Source: an uncultured Clostridia bacterium (lineage in GTDB: Bacteria; Bacillota; Clostridia; Oscillospirales; Oscillospiraceae). From it: 46,882 bases of DNA. The notes under the pieces were generated by a model. It was not told where the DNA came from. It did no database searches and worked only from the letters and a program-made list of their open reading frames with translations. The position numbers and the translations under genes are program-made. The stretch's first letter is position 1. Each line of letters opens with the position of its first letter. Below are positions 9,501 through 17,365 of the stretch, one piece after another. The stretch spans positions 1-46,882 of the forward strand of contig CANBCW010000007.1 in the NCBI GenBank assembly GCA_947367115.1, given 5' to 3'.

Positions 9501-10886
9501 CTTGCTCAAACGGCATTCCGGGTCAACAAAGGTCTGGAAGCGGCCGAGTTCCACTCCCTCCTTCATAACGACCGCGCCAATTTCAATGATGCGGTCATGC
9601 CGCGGTGTCAAACCGGTCGTTTCCAGATCAAATGCTACATATTCTCCGTCAAATCCCATGTCGAAATTGCCCCGGACAGCCACCCGGTCATCGACATCAT
9701 TGATATAATAACCCTCACAGCCGTACAGGATCTTAATCGTCTCGTCCGTTCCGGCAACCTTGGGCGCTCCCTTCCAATCCTCAACAACATGGAGCGCATC
9801 GGTGAAGGACTGCACGCAGCCATGGTCAGTAATGGCAACTGCCTTATGCCCCCAGGCAGCCGCCTGTTTGATGGCAGCTTTGGTGTTAGTCAGAGCATCC
9901 ATATTGCTCATAACCGTATGCAGATGCAGCTCTACACGTTTCTCGCCCCTGGCGGTATCCTTCCGTTTGGGCATAGAGCCGGGAAGGATGGCATTGGGCT
10001 TGAGCACCATTTCATTCGTGAAATTATCGATCATCAGACGTCCGAGTACCTTGATCACGGAATCGATCTGCACGCCCTTCAGGATCGGATCCGCCTCCTT
10101 TTTCTCAAGGAAACGGCTGATACGTATGGACGAAGTGTTATCCGTCATATCGAACTTGACAACGACCGCGTTTCGCTTTGGGAGATCTTTGTGGTCAATC
10201 GCAAACACTTTTCCTTCCACAATGACATTGCCCATATTCAGGTCAATGTCTTTCATCGGTGTTACGACGCCCTTAAACGGCTTACCGAAGATCGTCTCGC
10301 TGGGAGCAGGCGCTGAAGCATCCTTCTGCGGTGCGGCAGCCGCCGCAGGCATGTCGGCGATCATCTCAGAGCGAAGACGTTCCATAGCCTCGAACAACTC
10401 CTTGCCTTCCAGCGCGTGACCTGCTTCAATGACGATCTTCACATCCGTATCAAAACGGTCACTCAGATCCCTGGCAATTTTACCGGCAGACTCCTCCAGT
10501 TGCTTTTTGCCGTTTCCTCTCAGCTTAACAGTCAGGACATTTCCTTCCCATTCCCACTTTGCCCCTGCCAGGGAGCCACGCGCCATAGAGTCTTCCCCAA
10601 CAAAGAGATCACGAAGTTCCTGCGGTTCGATTCTATGAAGCTGGTCAGCGGGATGCCGGACGAATAACTCCAATCTGTTCAGGTAATACAAGGAGCAAAC
10701 GGCACCAGCCGCTTCATTCAAATAACGTCCGGGAATATACTCAGGTGCATACATGCCCATGTCGATTCGCCGTCCGGCATGATCGATATTCGCCGACCTG
10801 ATCTCAGTCTGTGCCAGGAGCCGTCGTATCTCGGGCTCCGGATCATAATCTCGGAACATATCAAAAAAGTTTAGCTGGTCAACCAT
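6579..10886 (-). CDS. polC: DNA polymerase III alpha subunit, Gram-positive PolC type
   Basis: This is the main replicative DNA polymerase of low-GC Gram-positives, with built-in 3'-5' proofreading. At 1435 residues it is nearly the same length as Bacillus PolC. In order: an N-terminal region and OB fold (about 200-310); the PHP domain starting VELHLHT (about 317), interrupted by the DEDD exonuclease (FDLETTGL with D420 and E422); the rest of the PHP; then the polymerase domain with a four-Cys zinc element (CPNPDC and CPKCG, about 900-935) and the catalytic PDIDLNF near 964. The start follows GAGG at good spacing. It is the last gene of the pyrH run, but a strong hairpin lies between ispG and polC. 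Confidence 0.98.
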   Translation of the reverse strand: MVDQLNFFDMFRDYDPEPEIRRLLAQTEIRSANIDHAGRRIDMGMYAPEYIPGRYLNEAAGAVCSLYYLNRLELFVRHPADQLHRIEPQELRDLFVGEDSMARGSLAGAKWEWEGNVLTVKLRGNGKKQLEESAGKIARDLSDRFDTDVKIVIEAGHALEGKELFEAMERLRSEMIADMPAAAAAPQKDASAPAPSETIFGKPFKGVVTPMKDIDLNMGNVIVEGKVFAIDHKDLPKRNAVVVKFDMTDNTSSIRISRFLEKKEADPILKGVQIDSVIKVLGRLMIDNFTNEMVLKPNAILPGSMPKRKDTARGEKRVELHLHTVMSNMDALTNTKAAIKQAAAWGHKAVAITDHGCVQSFTDALHVVEDWKGAPKVAGTDETIKILYGCEGYYINDVDDRVAVRGNFDMGFDGEYVAFDLETTGLTPRHDRIIEIGAVVMKEGVELGRFQTFVDPECRLSKEVSELTGITDDMLRGAPKIETVLPKLIDFIGGRPLVAHNARFDACFVTRECERLGIPYELNAIDTLILSQNLLPHLNKYKLDVVAKEFNLGDFNHHRAADDAVICGQILHKLFAKLENMGVHRIQQINEAMIPLRMIHRHDSRHAQHIILFAKNQVGLRNLYHLISDSNLKYFKQKPRILKSELMKLREGIIVGSACENNELFQEVVFGSADDELKRIASFYDYLEVQPIGNNHFMLDKGLAQDEEELRQFNKTIVRLGEEMGKMVVATGDVHFLNPEDEIFRHILLATKGFDDADRDIPLYFHTTDEMLREFGYLGEEKAREIVITNPNLVADMCENVRPVPHNLFAPKIENSVEDLKALVYGKFHRLYGDHPPELFVKRVETELNDIINCHYDVIYMSAQKLVQNSLEHGYLVGSRGSVGSSIVAYMSGITEVNSFPPHYRCPNPDCKHTVLDVPKGFNCGADLPDADCPKCGTKLEKDGFNIPFETFLGFGGDKVPDIDLNFSGEYQARAHAYCTEMFGKSHVFRAGTIGTVAEKTAFGYVKKYMEERGKSANSSEMNRLATGCVGVRRTTGQHPGGLVVIPQENEIWDFCPVQHPADDPKSDQITTHFEYHSMEENLLKLDMLGHDDPTMIRMMEDMTGVDAKTIPLDDKKTMSIFTSSKVLGYEDDKILGPTGAVAVPEFNTRFTRGVLLDTMPEKFDFLVRISGYTHGTDVWLGNARDLITSKTATVDGTIGCRDDIMIYLISCGMPEKRAFKIMESVRKGRGLPDGAEQEMIDAGVPDWYIGSCKKIKYLFPKAHAVAYVMMAFRIAWFKVYHPLAFYAAYFYRRSQKGGFDAVMMTRGMDTVLGHIDAIDNNENATDKDEDLLTTLEVVYEFYLRGLDFLPIDIYKSHATKFIIEDGKLRPPFVSISGLGENAAISLMEGREGKQFISIEEIAAACPKVSKTHIQMLKDAGAFGDLPDTSQVTFF

Positions 10887-10916
10887 AAATACCTCATATC
10901 TCTGTTCTAAGGGAAA

Positions 10917-10945
10917 GATAAGGGCGGATATGCTCCGCCCTTATC
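10917..10945 (-). terminator. Strong hairpin between ispG and polC
   Basis: A perfect 12-bp stem (GATAAGGGCGGA with TCCGCCCTTATC) and a 5-base loop fills half of the 65-base gap between ispG and polC. On the minus strand it runs into TTATCTTTCCC. No promoter is visible between it and the polC ATG, so it is probably a partial terminator or processing site. Confidence 0.7.
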
Positions 10946-10951
10946 ATCATG

Positions 10952-11989
10952 TTAAAGTGCTTCAATACGTTTCAGCAGTGCAGGCAGAAGCTCATCGTAC
11001 GGAAGCTTTTCTACCTGTACACCTTTTTCAAAGATTGTCCCCCAGCCGTCACCACCGGCGATTCCAATGTCGGCTTCTCTGGCTTCACCGGGCCCATTGA
11101 CAATGCAGCCCATGACCGCAACCGTGATCGGCTTCTGACAATCCTTCAATGCCTGATCCACCTGATTGACCAGACCAATCAGGTCAATTCGGGTGCGTCC
11201 GCATGTGGGGCAGGAAATGATATTCACACCCTCCCTGCGCAGCCCCGCAGCCTTCAGGATATCCTTGGCCGCGTATACCTCTTCCACCGGATCATCCGTC
11301 AGACTAACCCGAATGGTATCACCAATGCCGTCGAGCAGCAGCGAGCCAATGCCCATAGCTGACTTGATCAAGCCCTGACGCACAGGGCCTGTCTCTGTCA
11401 CGCCGATGTGCAAAGGATAATCGCACCTGCTGCGGAACAGCCGGGCGGCGGCGACCATAGTAGGCACCGTGGAGGACTTCATGGACACACAGGTGTCATA
11501 GAAGCCATATTTCTCAAGCAGTTCAAGGTGCTGAAACGCGCTTTCCACCAGAGCCTCCGCCGTAGGATGTCCGTACTTTTCCAGCAGCTTCTTATCAAGG
11601 CTGCCACCGTTGACACCGATGCGGATGGGAATGTGTTTCTCCTTGCACACCTCCACCACGGCCTGCACACGGTCTTCTCCTCCAATATTACCGGGGTTAA
11701 TGCGAATTTTGGAAGCGCCACCCTCTGCAGCCGCAATCGCCAGCTTATAATCGAAATGAATATCCGCAACCAGCGGAAGTTCACTGGCTTTACAAATCTC
11801 GGCAAAGCCGCGAGCCGCTTCCATATTGGGAACCGCCAATCGCACGATCTGGCACCCAGCCGCCTGAAGCTGGCGAATCTGCTGAAGCGACGCGTCAACA
11901 TCGGTGGTCTTGGTGTTCAGCATGGACTGGATCACGACAGGTGCTCCGCCGCCAATCTTCACACCGCCGACTTCTATCTGTCTTGTCAT
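10952..11989 (-). CDS. ispG: 4-hydroxy-3-methylbut-2-enyl diphosphate synthase (GcpE)
   Basis: This iron-sulfur enzyme converts methylerythritol cyclodiphosphate to HMBPP, the next-to-last step of the MEP isoprenoid pathway. The N-terminal TIM barrel begins VVIQSMLNTKTTDV. The 4Fe-4S ligands are CPTC near residue 260 and the Cys of VMGCIVNGPGE near 295. The frame also offers a GTG start at 11996-11998 overlapping the rseP stop, but AAGGGGTG sits directly against that GTG and about 8 bases from the ATG at 11987-11989. The ATG (345 residues) is therefore preferred. It is coupled to rseP; dxr of the same pathway lies two genes upstream and ispE is elsewhere in the window. Confidence 0.97.
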   Translation of the reverse strand: MTRQIEVGGVKIGGGAPVVIQSMLNTKTTDVDASLQQIRQLQAAGCQIVRLAVPNMEAARGFAEICKASELPLVADIHFDYKLAIAAAEGGASKIRINPGNIGGEDRVQAVVEVCKEKHIPIRIGVNGGSLDKKLLEKYGHPTAEALVESAFQHLELLEKYGFYDTCVSMKSSTVPTMVAAARLFRSRCDYPLHIGVTETGPVRQGLIKSAMGIGSLLLDGIGDTIRVSLTDDPVEEVYAAKDILKAAGLRREGVNIISCPTCGRTRIDLIGLVNQVDQALKDCQKPITVAVMGCIVNGPGEAREADIGIAGGDGWGTIFEKGVQVEKLPYDELLPALLKRIEAL

Positions 11990-11994
11990 CGGTA

Positions 11995-13065
11995 TCACCC
12001 CTTAAATATGGTAAAGATATCCTTGAACATGATTACAGCCATAAGTCCAAGCAGCAGGATCATGCCAGCAGCATGGATATAGCCTTCGTACTTCGGATTG
12101 ATCTTCTTTTTCGTAATGCCCTCAATAGCGGTAGTCAGCAAAAGCGCCACAACACGCCCACCGTCCAGTGCGGGGATGGGCAGCAAATTCATCACGCCCA
12201 GATTCACAGCCAGAAAACCGCCGAAATACAGCAGGCTGAGCAGCGCGTCCGTCCAGCTCGGCGCGGAAGAAGCTACTTCACTCATCATATCTACAATGCC
12301 AACCGGTCCGGACATATCGGATAAGCCAGCCTTACCGGTAAAGAGCATCTGCAGACTCAGTCGAACATTGCGGACATTGTCCAGCGTCGTATTCCAAATG
12401 GTTTTCAGCTTCAGGACAAAGGTTGCGTCCTCTGTCCCCATAGCGATGCCGTAGTGCAGATACGCTTGCCCATCTTCATTCACATGGGTATGCGCCATCT
12501 TAAAATCGTCCAATTCGATCCGCTCGCCGTCTCGCACCACAACAATGTCGTGGGTACCGGTGCCGTTCAGGCTGAACAGCGTGGAAACATTGGATGCAAC
12601 GTAGATCTTCTCGCCATCGATCTCTACGATCTCATCACCGATCTGCAGTCCAGACTCATTGTTGAACGTACAACAATCGGTAAACTCGGTGATGACAGGC
12701 GTTGCGATCTGTTCAACGGGGAGAAAGAAAATCGCGAAGAAAATCATTCCAAACAGAAAATTCATGGCAGCGCCGGCCACCAGAATGATCAGCCGCTTCC
12801 ACCACGCCGCCTTCTGGAAAGAACGAGGATTATCGGTATCTTCATCTTCCCCCTCCATGGCGCAGTAGCCGCCAATGGGAATGCAGCGAATGGAATACAG
12901 GGTCTCGCCTTTCCGCTTTTTGAAAATAGCGGGGCCCATAAACATGGCAAACTCATTGACCTGAACACCGGAAGCCTTAGCGGCAATGAAATGTCCAAGC
13001 TCATGGACGAAGATCAAGATACTAAACAGCAGAATCGCGAATAAAACGGAAACAAAACCTGACAT
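11995..13065 (-). CDS. rseP: Site-2 intramembrane zinc metalloprotease RseP/RasP
   Basis: This membrane protease cuts anti-sigma factors and other single-pass membrane proteins inside the bilayer, after a first cut by a site-1 protease. The first membrane segment carries HELGH at 21-25, a PDZ domain occupies about 120-190, and the second active-site motif NLLPIPALDGGR is in a C-terminal membrane segment, supplying the third zinc ligand Asp. At 356 residues it is a short family member with one PDZ. The start ATG (13063-13065) follows GAGGA. The DUF4179 protein at 19084-20241 is a possible substrate class, but that is only inference. It lies between dxr and ispG, as in many Firmicutes. Confidence 0.95.
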   Translation of the reverse strand: MSGFVSVLFAILLFSILIFVHELGHFIAAKASGVQVNEFAMFMGPAIFKKRKGETLYSIRCIPIGGYCAMEGEDEDTDNPRSFQKAAWWKRLIILVAGAAMNFLFGMIFFAIFFLPVEQIATPVITEFTDCCTFNNESGLQIGDEIVEIDGEKIYVASNVSTLFSLNGTGTHDIVVVRDGERIELDDFKMAHTHVNEDGQAYLHYGIAMGTEDATFVLKLKTIWNTTLDNVRNVRLSLQMLFTGKAGLSDMSGPVGIVDMMSEVASSAPSWTDALLSLLYFGGFLAVNLGVMNLLPIPALDGGRVVALLLTTAIEGITKKKINPKYEGYIHAAGMILLLGLMAVIMFKDIFTIFKG

Positions 13066-13082
13066 GAAAAGTCCTCGCTCAA

Positions 13083-14234
13083 TTACTCAAAATTCCTCCG
13101 GACAGACTGCCGGGCAAGGCGGTCAGCCTCCAGGATATCATCCAAAGTTGGCTCCATTACATTTGGAACCTCCTCCACAGCCCGGCTGACCAGCTTATAA
13201 ATATCGTAGAAACCTATTTTATCCGCCAGGAACAGCGCGACCGCTTCTTCATTTGCACCATTCATGGCGGCACAGGCCGTGCCCCCCATTTGCGCGCAGC
13301 GGCGGGCAAGCGCCAGACATGGGAAATTCTCCATGTCCGGCTCCGTAAAGGTCAGAGAGCCGCATTTCGTCAAATCCAGCGCATCCACCGGACACTGCGT
13401 GCGCGCAGGGTACGTCAGGGCAAGCTGAATCGGAAGCCGCATATCCGGCGCGCCCAGCTGCGCCATAACGGCACCATCTACAAATTCCACCAAGCTGTGA
13501 ACAATGCTCTGCCGATGGATGACCACGTCCACCTGTTCCAGCGGCATGTGGTACAGCCGCATAGCCTCAATGACCTCAAGACCCTTATTCATCAACGTGG
13601 CACAATCTATGGTGATCTTTGCGCCCATCTTCCAGTTTGGATGCTTCAGCGCGTCCGCCTTTGTAACGGAAGAAAGCTGCTGCCGGGTCATGCCGAAGAA
13701 AGGCCCGCCGGAGCAGGTCAAAATCAAGCGTTTGATCTCCTTTGGGCTGTGGGAACCCATCAGGCACTGAAAGATCGCGGAATGCTCGGAATCCACAGGA
13801 ATGATCTCAACACCATGCTTCTCCGCTTCCGCCATGACAAGCTCGCCCGCGCAGACCAGCGTTTCTTTATTGGCAAGGCCAATGCGCTTGCCTGCCCGGA
13901 TGGCAGCAAGTGTCGGCTTCAGGCCGACCATGCCAACCACAGCTGTGATCACGCAGTCCGCGCTTTCAATAGATGCGGCTTCGATGAGTCCTTCCTCCCC
14001 CCAGGACACCCGCGTGGGAAGATCGCTGATCGCATCACGGAGCCGGTTTGCACCATCCTCAGTCGCCATCACTGCCAGTTCAGGCTGAAACGCATGGCAC
14101 TGCTCTGCCATCAGCTCCACACTGGTTCCAGCAGTCAGGGCAGCCACACGGATGCCATCCATGCGGCTGATGATGTCCAGGCTCTGGCGGCCAATAGAGC
14201 CGGTGGAGCCCAATATACTGACACATTTAACCAT
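13083..14234 (-). CDS. dxr: 1-deoxy-D-xylulose 5-phosphate reductoisomerase
   Basis: This enzyme catalyses the first committed MEP-pathway step, DXP to MEP with NADPH. The NADPH loop GSTGSIG is near residue 8, followed by NKETLV, the metal-binding PVDSEHSA, the flexible-loop region with SGGPF and KHPNWKMG, and MNKGLEVIEA. The frame is open to a GTG at 14241-14243, but AAGGTG abuts that codon and stands about 6 bases before ATG 14232-14234, so the ATG (383 residues) is chosen. It follows cdsA by 12 bases and precedes rseP, the standard Firmicutes order. Confidence 0.97.
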   Translation of the reverse strand: MVKCVSILGSTGSIGRQSLDIISRMDGIRVAALTAGTSVELMAEQCHAFQPELAVMATEDGANRLRDAISDLPTRVSWGEEGLIEAASIESADCVITAVVGMVGLKPTLAAIRAGKRIGLANKETLVCAGELVMAEAEKHGVEIIPVDSEHSAIFQCLMGSHSPKEIKRLILTCSGGPFFGMTRQQLSSVTKADALKHPNWKMGAKITIDCATLMNKGLEVIEAMRLYHMPLEQVDVVIHRQSIVHSLVEFVDGAVMAQLGAPDMRLPIQLALTYPARTQCPVDALDLTKCGSLTFTEPDMENFPCLALARRCAQMGGTACAAMNGANEEAVALFLADKIGFYDIYKLVSRAVEEVPNVMEPTLDDILEADRLARQSVRRNFE

Positions 14235-14246
14235 AACCTGCACCTT

Positions 14247-15059
14247 TTAAACTGCCATAGGAATAAGCAGAAGCAACGCTTCTGTCAGCGGAGCAACAAC
14301 AACCACAGAATCGAAACGGTCGAGAATGCCGCCATGGCCAGGGATCAAATGACCGTAATCCTTGATGCCGGTCTGCCGCTTAATAACGGAGAAGCTCAAA
14401 TCACCGAACACACCGCCCAAAGCGCCGATCAATCCGTAAATGACCACGTAGAAATAATTGACCTTAAACGCAAACGCGAACTGCAGGATCAGGCCATATA
14501 TTACCGTGCCCAAAACAGCCAGCAATAAACCGCCGATCAGGCCTTCCACCGTCTTTTTCGGGCTGACAACAGGGCACAGCTTGTGCTTGCCCAGCGTGAC
14601 ACCGGCAAAATACGCGCCAATGTCGGATGCGAAGGCAATGACAAAAGGAAGCATAATGAAATAACGGCCGTCATCCATAATCATAATGCGCACAAGACCA
14701 GACAAAAGATACGGCACCATAATGCCTGCAGCCATACACAGTGCCGCCTGAGAGAATGGAATCTTGGTGTGCGCAAGCATCAGTTCTCCAAACAGCAGAA
14801 CGTAGAACACAATCATGCCAATCAGGGCAGCAGCATAGGAGTTGCCAAAATAGTTCCACAGAGGAATCAGGAACGCCATGACCATGGTGTACAGCAGCAT
14901 GCGAGGATGCCGCACCAGCTTCGTGTTATACAGGAGTTCGTTGACCGCAATGGCAGAAAAAGCAGCAACAAAAACGGCCAGCACGATCTTCGGTGCCCAA
15001 AGGGTAACAATAAACAATAGGGGCACTAAAATCAGCGCAACAATGGTTCTCTTCAACAT
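14247..15059 (-). CDS. cdsA: Phosphatidate cytidylyltransferase
   Basis: This integral membrane enzyme makes CDP-diacylglycerol from phosphatidate and CTP, the branch point for all phospholipids. The 270-residue protein is hydrophobic throughout with about eight membrane segments. The CDS-family core is clear: SDIGAYFAG, then SPKKTVEGLIGG, then GDLSFSVIKR and the C-terminal signature HLIPGHGGILDRFDS. GGAGG lies about 12 bases upstream of the ATG, inside the end of uppS. The gap to uppS is 5 bases, so the two are co-translated in one operon. Confidence 0.97.
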   Translation of the reverse strand: MLKRTIVALILVPLLFIVTLWAPKIVLAVFVAAFSAIAVNELLYNTKLVRHPRMLLYTMVMAFLIPLWNYFGNSYAAALIGMIVFYVLLFGELMLAHTKIPFSQAALCMAAGIMVPYLLSGLVRIMIMDDGRYFIMLPFVIAFASDIGAYFAGVTLGKHKLCPVVSPKKTVEGLIGGLLLAVLGTVIYGLILQFAFAFKVNYFYVVIYGLIGALGGVFGDLSFSVIKRQTGIKDYGHLIPGHGGILDRFDSVVVVAPLTEALLLLIPMAV

Positions 15060-15064
15060 GTTTC

Positions 15065-15787
15065 TTATGCTCCTCCAAAACGGCGGTTGCGCCGGTAGTA
15101 TTCTTCAATGGCTTTATCCAGATCCGCAGGCTTAAAATCAGGCCAAAGGACATTCATAAACACGAATTCTGAGTAAGCGCTCTGCCAAGGCAGAAAATTG
15201 CTGGTACGCATCTCACCGGATGGACGAATCACCAGCTCCGGGTCAGGAACGCCCGCAGAATCGAGATAGCATTCAAAATCAGTTTCAGTCAGGCTGTCTG
15301 CCGTACGTTTTCCGGCAGCTACATCCGCCGCAAACGCCTTAGCCGCACGGATAATCTCATCACGGCCACCATAATTCAGACAGAAATTCACCTGAACCTC
15401 ATGGAACTCGGAGGAACGCGTTTGGGCATCCTCACACAGTTTTCGCAGCTTGGGACTCAACCGGCTCAGATCGCCAAAAAAACGGAAGGTTACGGCATTT
15501 TTCTCCATATCCCGCAACGCTTCAGTCAGGTACCGCTCCAAAAGTCCCATAATTCCGGAAATCTCCTCCTCGGAGCGTTTCCAATTCTCGGTAGAGAACG
15601 CATAAACCGTCAAATATTTGACACCAATGGTTCGGCAGTAATTTGCAATGCGGCGGAAGGTCTCGCCGCCGGCCTTGTGCCCGGCTGTCCGCGGAAGTCC
15701 CCTGTTCTTTGCCCAGCGTCCATTGCCGTCCATAATGATGGCAATGTGTTCCGGAACCGGTCTATTTTCTTTATCAGAAAGTGCCAA
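15065..15787 (-). CDS. uppS: Undecaprenyl diphosphate synthase (cis-prenyltransferase)
   Basis: This enzyme condenses isopentenyl diphosphate onto farnesyl diphosphate to make C55-PP, the lipid carrier for peptidoglycan. Signatures include AIIMDGNGRWAK with the catalytic Asp, AFSTENWKRSEEE, and the C-terminal IRPSGEMRTSNFLPWQ. The frame extends to 15844, but the ATG at 15806-15808 has no ribosome site and the first ATG lies in a hairpin. A TTG at 15785-15787 has AAAGAGGTG about 8 bases upstream and gives the usual 240 residues, so it is preferred. Coordinates of the start are therefore less certain than the gene. Confidence 0.95.
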   Translation of the reverse strand: MALSDKENRPVPEHIAIIMDGNGRWAKNRGLPRTAGHKAGGETFRRIANYCRTIGVKYLTVYAFSTENWKRSEEEISGIMGLLERYLTEALRDMEKNAVTFRFFGDLSRLSPKLRKLCEDAQTRSSEFHEVQVNFCLNYGGRDEIIRAAKAFAADVAAGKRTADSLTETDFECYLDSAGVPDPELVIRPSGEMRTSNFLPWQSAYSEFVFMNVLWPDFKPADLDKAIEEYYRRNRRFGGA

Positions 15788-15820
15788 AACGAGCACCTCT
15801 TTCTTCATAGTTATACAAAT

Positions 15821-15846
15821 CATTGGGGGCAGAGCTGCCCCCAATG
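15821..15846 (-). terminator. GC-rich hairpin between frr and uppS
   Basis: A palindrome of 12-base arms (CATTGGGGGCAG with CTGCCCCCAATG) separated by two bases sits in the frr-uppS gap. The minus-strand sequence after it (ATTTGTATAAC) has no real T run, so it may slow or process the transcript rather than end it. Confidence 0.5.
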
Positions 15847-15859
15847 GTCATAAATGGCA

Positions 15860-16414
15860 TCAAATCGCCATCAGTTCCTTCTCCTTGGCAGCCAGAGCCT
15901 CGTCAACCTTTTTGATATACTTATCCAGCATATCCTGCAGATCCTTTTCAGCCTTCTTCTGGTCATCCTCGGTGATTTCGCTGTTCTTCTTCAGCTTCTT
16001 GACATAGTCCATACCATCACGGCGAATGTTACGCATGGCGACCTTGGCTTCCTCGGCATACTTTCTGACCTGCTTAGCCAGTTCCTTACGGCGTTCCTCG
16101 GTCAGCTGGGGGAATACCAGGCGGATCACACGGCCGTCATTCTGGGGATTAATACCCAAGTCGGACATCTGAATTGCTTTGGCAATATCCTTCAGCAGCT
16201 TCGTGTCCCAGGGCTGGATCACCAGCGTGCGGGCATCGGGAGAGGAAATGGTAGCGACGCCATTGAGCGCAGTCTCACTACCATAGTATTCCACGGTGAT
16301 GCGATCCAGAACCTTGGCATTGGCTCGCCCGGCGCGAACAGCACCGAACTCCTCAGCCAGATGATCCAGAGACTTGTCCATTCTTCTTCCGTAATCCTTA
16401 AAATCGACTGCCAT
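15860..16414 (-). CDS. frr: Ribosome recycling factor
   Basis: RRF works with EF-G to split the post-termination ribosome. The protein of 184 residues, the usual size, begins MAVDFKDYGRRMDKS and includes the conserved VRAGRANAKVLDRI near residue 28 and the C-terminal three-helix-bundle region with MRNIRRDGMD. The open frame extends upstream to 16483, but TAAGGAGGACTTC stands ideally before ATG 16412-16414. It follows pyrH by 13 bases, the standard arrangement. Confidence 0.97.
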   Translation of the reverse strand: MAVDFKDYGRRMDKSLDHLAEEFGAVRAGRANAKVLDRITVEYYGSETALNGVATISSPDARTLVIQPWDTKLLKDIAKAIQMSDLGINPQNDGRVIRLVFPQLTEERRKELAKQVRKYAEEAKVAMRNIRRDGMDYVKKLKKNSEITEDDQKKAEKDLQDMLDKYIKKVDEALAAKEKELMAI

Positions 16415-16427
16415 AAAGAAGTCCTCC

Positions 16428-17150
16428 TTAAAATTGGTTCTTAACGGTGGTTCCAATGGCTTCGCCACGAACCACGCGTACAATACTGTTTTCTTCGTCC
16501 AGACCGAAACAGACCATGGTCATATCATTGTCCATAGCCAGCGCCATGGCAGTGATATCGGTTGCCTTCAGATTATCCTCCAGAACCTTCGCGTAGGTCA
16601 GCTGGGAATAGCGTACCGCATTGGGATCTTTCTTGGGATCCGCGGAATAAATGGCATCGATGTTCTTAGCCATCAGAACCGCATCCGCCTCAATCTCCAC
16701 ACCGCGCAGCACCGCACCGGTATCCGTGGAAAAATAGGGATTGCCGGTACCTGCCGCGAACAGAACCACCTTACCCTCGTTTAAGTACCGTTCGGCGGTA
16801 TCTCTTGTGAAGTATTCCGCAAACTTGTTCATTTCAACAGCGGTCAGAACTCTAGCATCAACACCATGCTGCCCCAGAACATCTGCCACCGCGATGGCGT
16901 TCATAACAGTAGCCAGCATGCCCATGGCATCACCATGGGAACGCTGCAGCTTGCCGGCGCCGTTCTTAACGCCACGCCAGAAGTTGCCACCGCCAATGAC
17001 CAGCCCCACCTGAACCCCCATATCCACGCATTCCTTGATGGACGCGCAGACGTTGTGCAGGATTGAAAAATCAAGCCCTGTGCCTTCCTTTCCGGCCAGT
17101 GCTTCACCGCTGACTTTCAGCAGAATGCGCTTATATTTCACATCACTCAA
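16428..17150 (-). CDS. pyrH: Uridylate (UMP) kinase
   Basis: This enzyme phosphorylates UMP to UDP; the bacterial hexameric form belongs to the amino acid kinase family. Seen are KRILLKVSGEALAG at the N-terminus, LVIGGGNFWRG near residue 55, and the DTGAVLRGVEIEAD region. The 240-residue length is normal. The start is a TTG at 17148-17150 with AAGGAG 9 bases upstream; the first residues line up with Bacillus PyrH, and no in-frame ATG exists upstream. The rpsB-tsf genes that often precede pyrH are absent here, and the gene has its own promoter. Confidence 0.96.
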   Translation of the reverse strand: MSDVKYKRILLKVSGEALAGKEGTGLDFSILHNVCASIKECVDMGVQVGLVIGGGNFWRGVKNGAGKLQRSHGDAMGMLATVMNAIAVADVLGQHGVDARVLTAVEMNKFAEYFTRDTAERYLNEGKVVLFAAGTGNPYFSTDTGAVLRGVEIEADAVLMAKNIDAIYSADPKKDPNAVRYSQLTYAKVLEDNLKATDITAMALAMDNDMTMVCFGLDEENSIVRVVRGEAIGTTVKNQF

Positions 17151-17181
17151 AGCATTTCACTCCTTCTTTCATATCCTCCCT

Positions 17182-17210
17182 ATTTTAATATAAGTCGGGC
17201 AAAATAACAA
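17182..17210 (-). promoter_or_regulatory. Promoter of the pyrH-polC gene run
   Basis: On the minus strand TTGTTA (17205-17210) and TAAAAT (17182-17187) are 17 bases apart, about 32 bases upstream of the pyrH TTG. It stands back to back with the glnS promoter in a 215-base A+T-rich gap with no gene. Confidence 0.6.
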
Positions 17211-17302
17211 CCACATTTTCTCAAAAAACTGAAAATGTTTTCACATTATTTACAAGCTTGGATCATGTTGTGGAAAAATACGCCATACTCACGGAATTTT
17301 GG

Positions 17303-17331
17303 TTGCAAAACGGAAACACATCGGTTATAAT
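17303..17331 (+). promoter_or_regulatory. Promoter of glnS
   Basis: TTGCAA (17303-17308) and a perfect TATAAT (17326-17331) are separated by 17 bases, 34 bases before the glnS ATG. The short leader leaves no room for a T-box. Confidence 0.8.
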
Positions 17332-17365
17332 GAACTGTAAATTTTAAGCAAGAGAGGTATCAACG

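Noticed and set aside
7614..10316. Open frame of 900 codons on the plus strand
   Set aside because: Shadow of polC on the opposite strand; composition is His/Gln/Ile-rich without recognisable domains.
16415..16483. Longer frr start in the pyrH end
   Set aside because: The ribosome site TAAGGAGG is directly before ATG 16412-16414 and the shorter protein has the family length.
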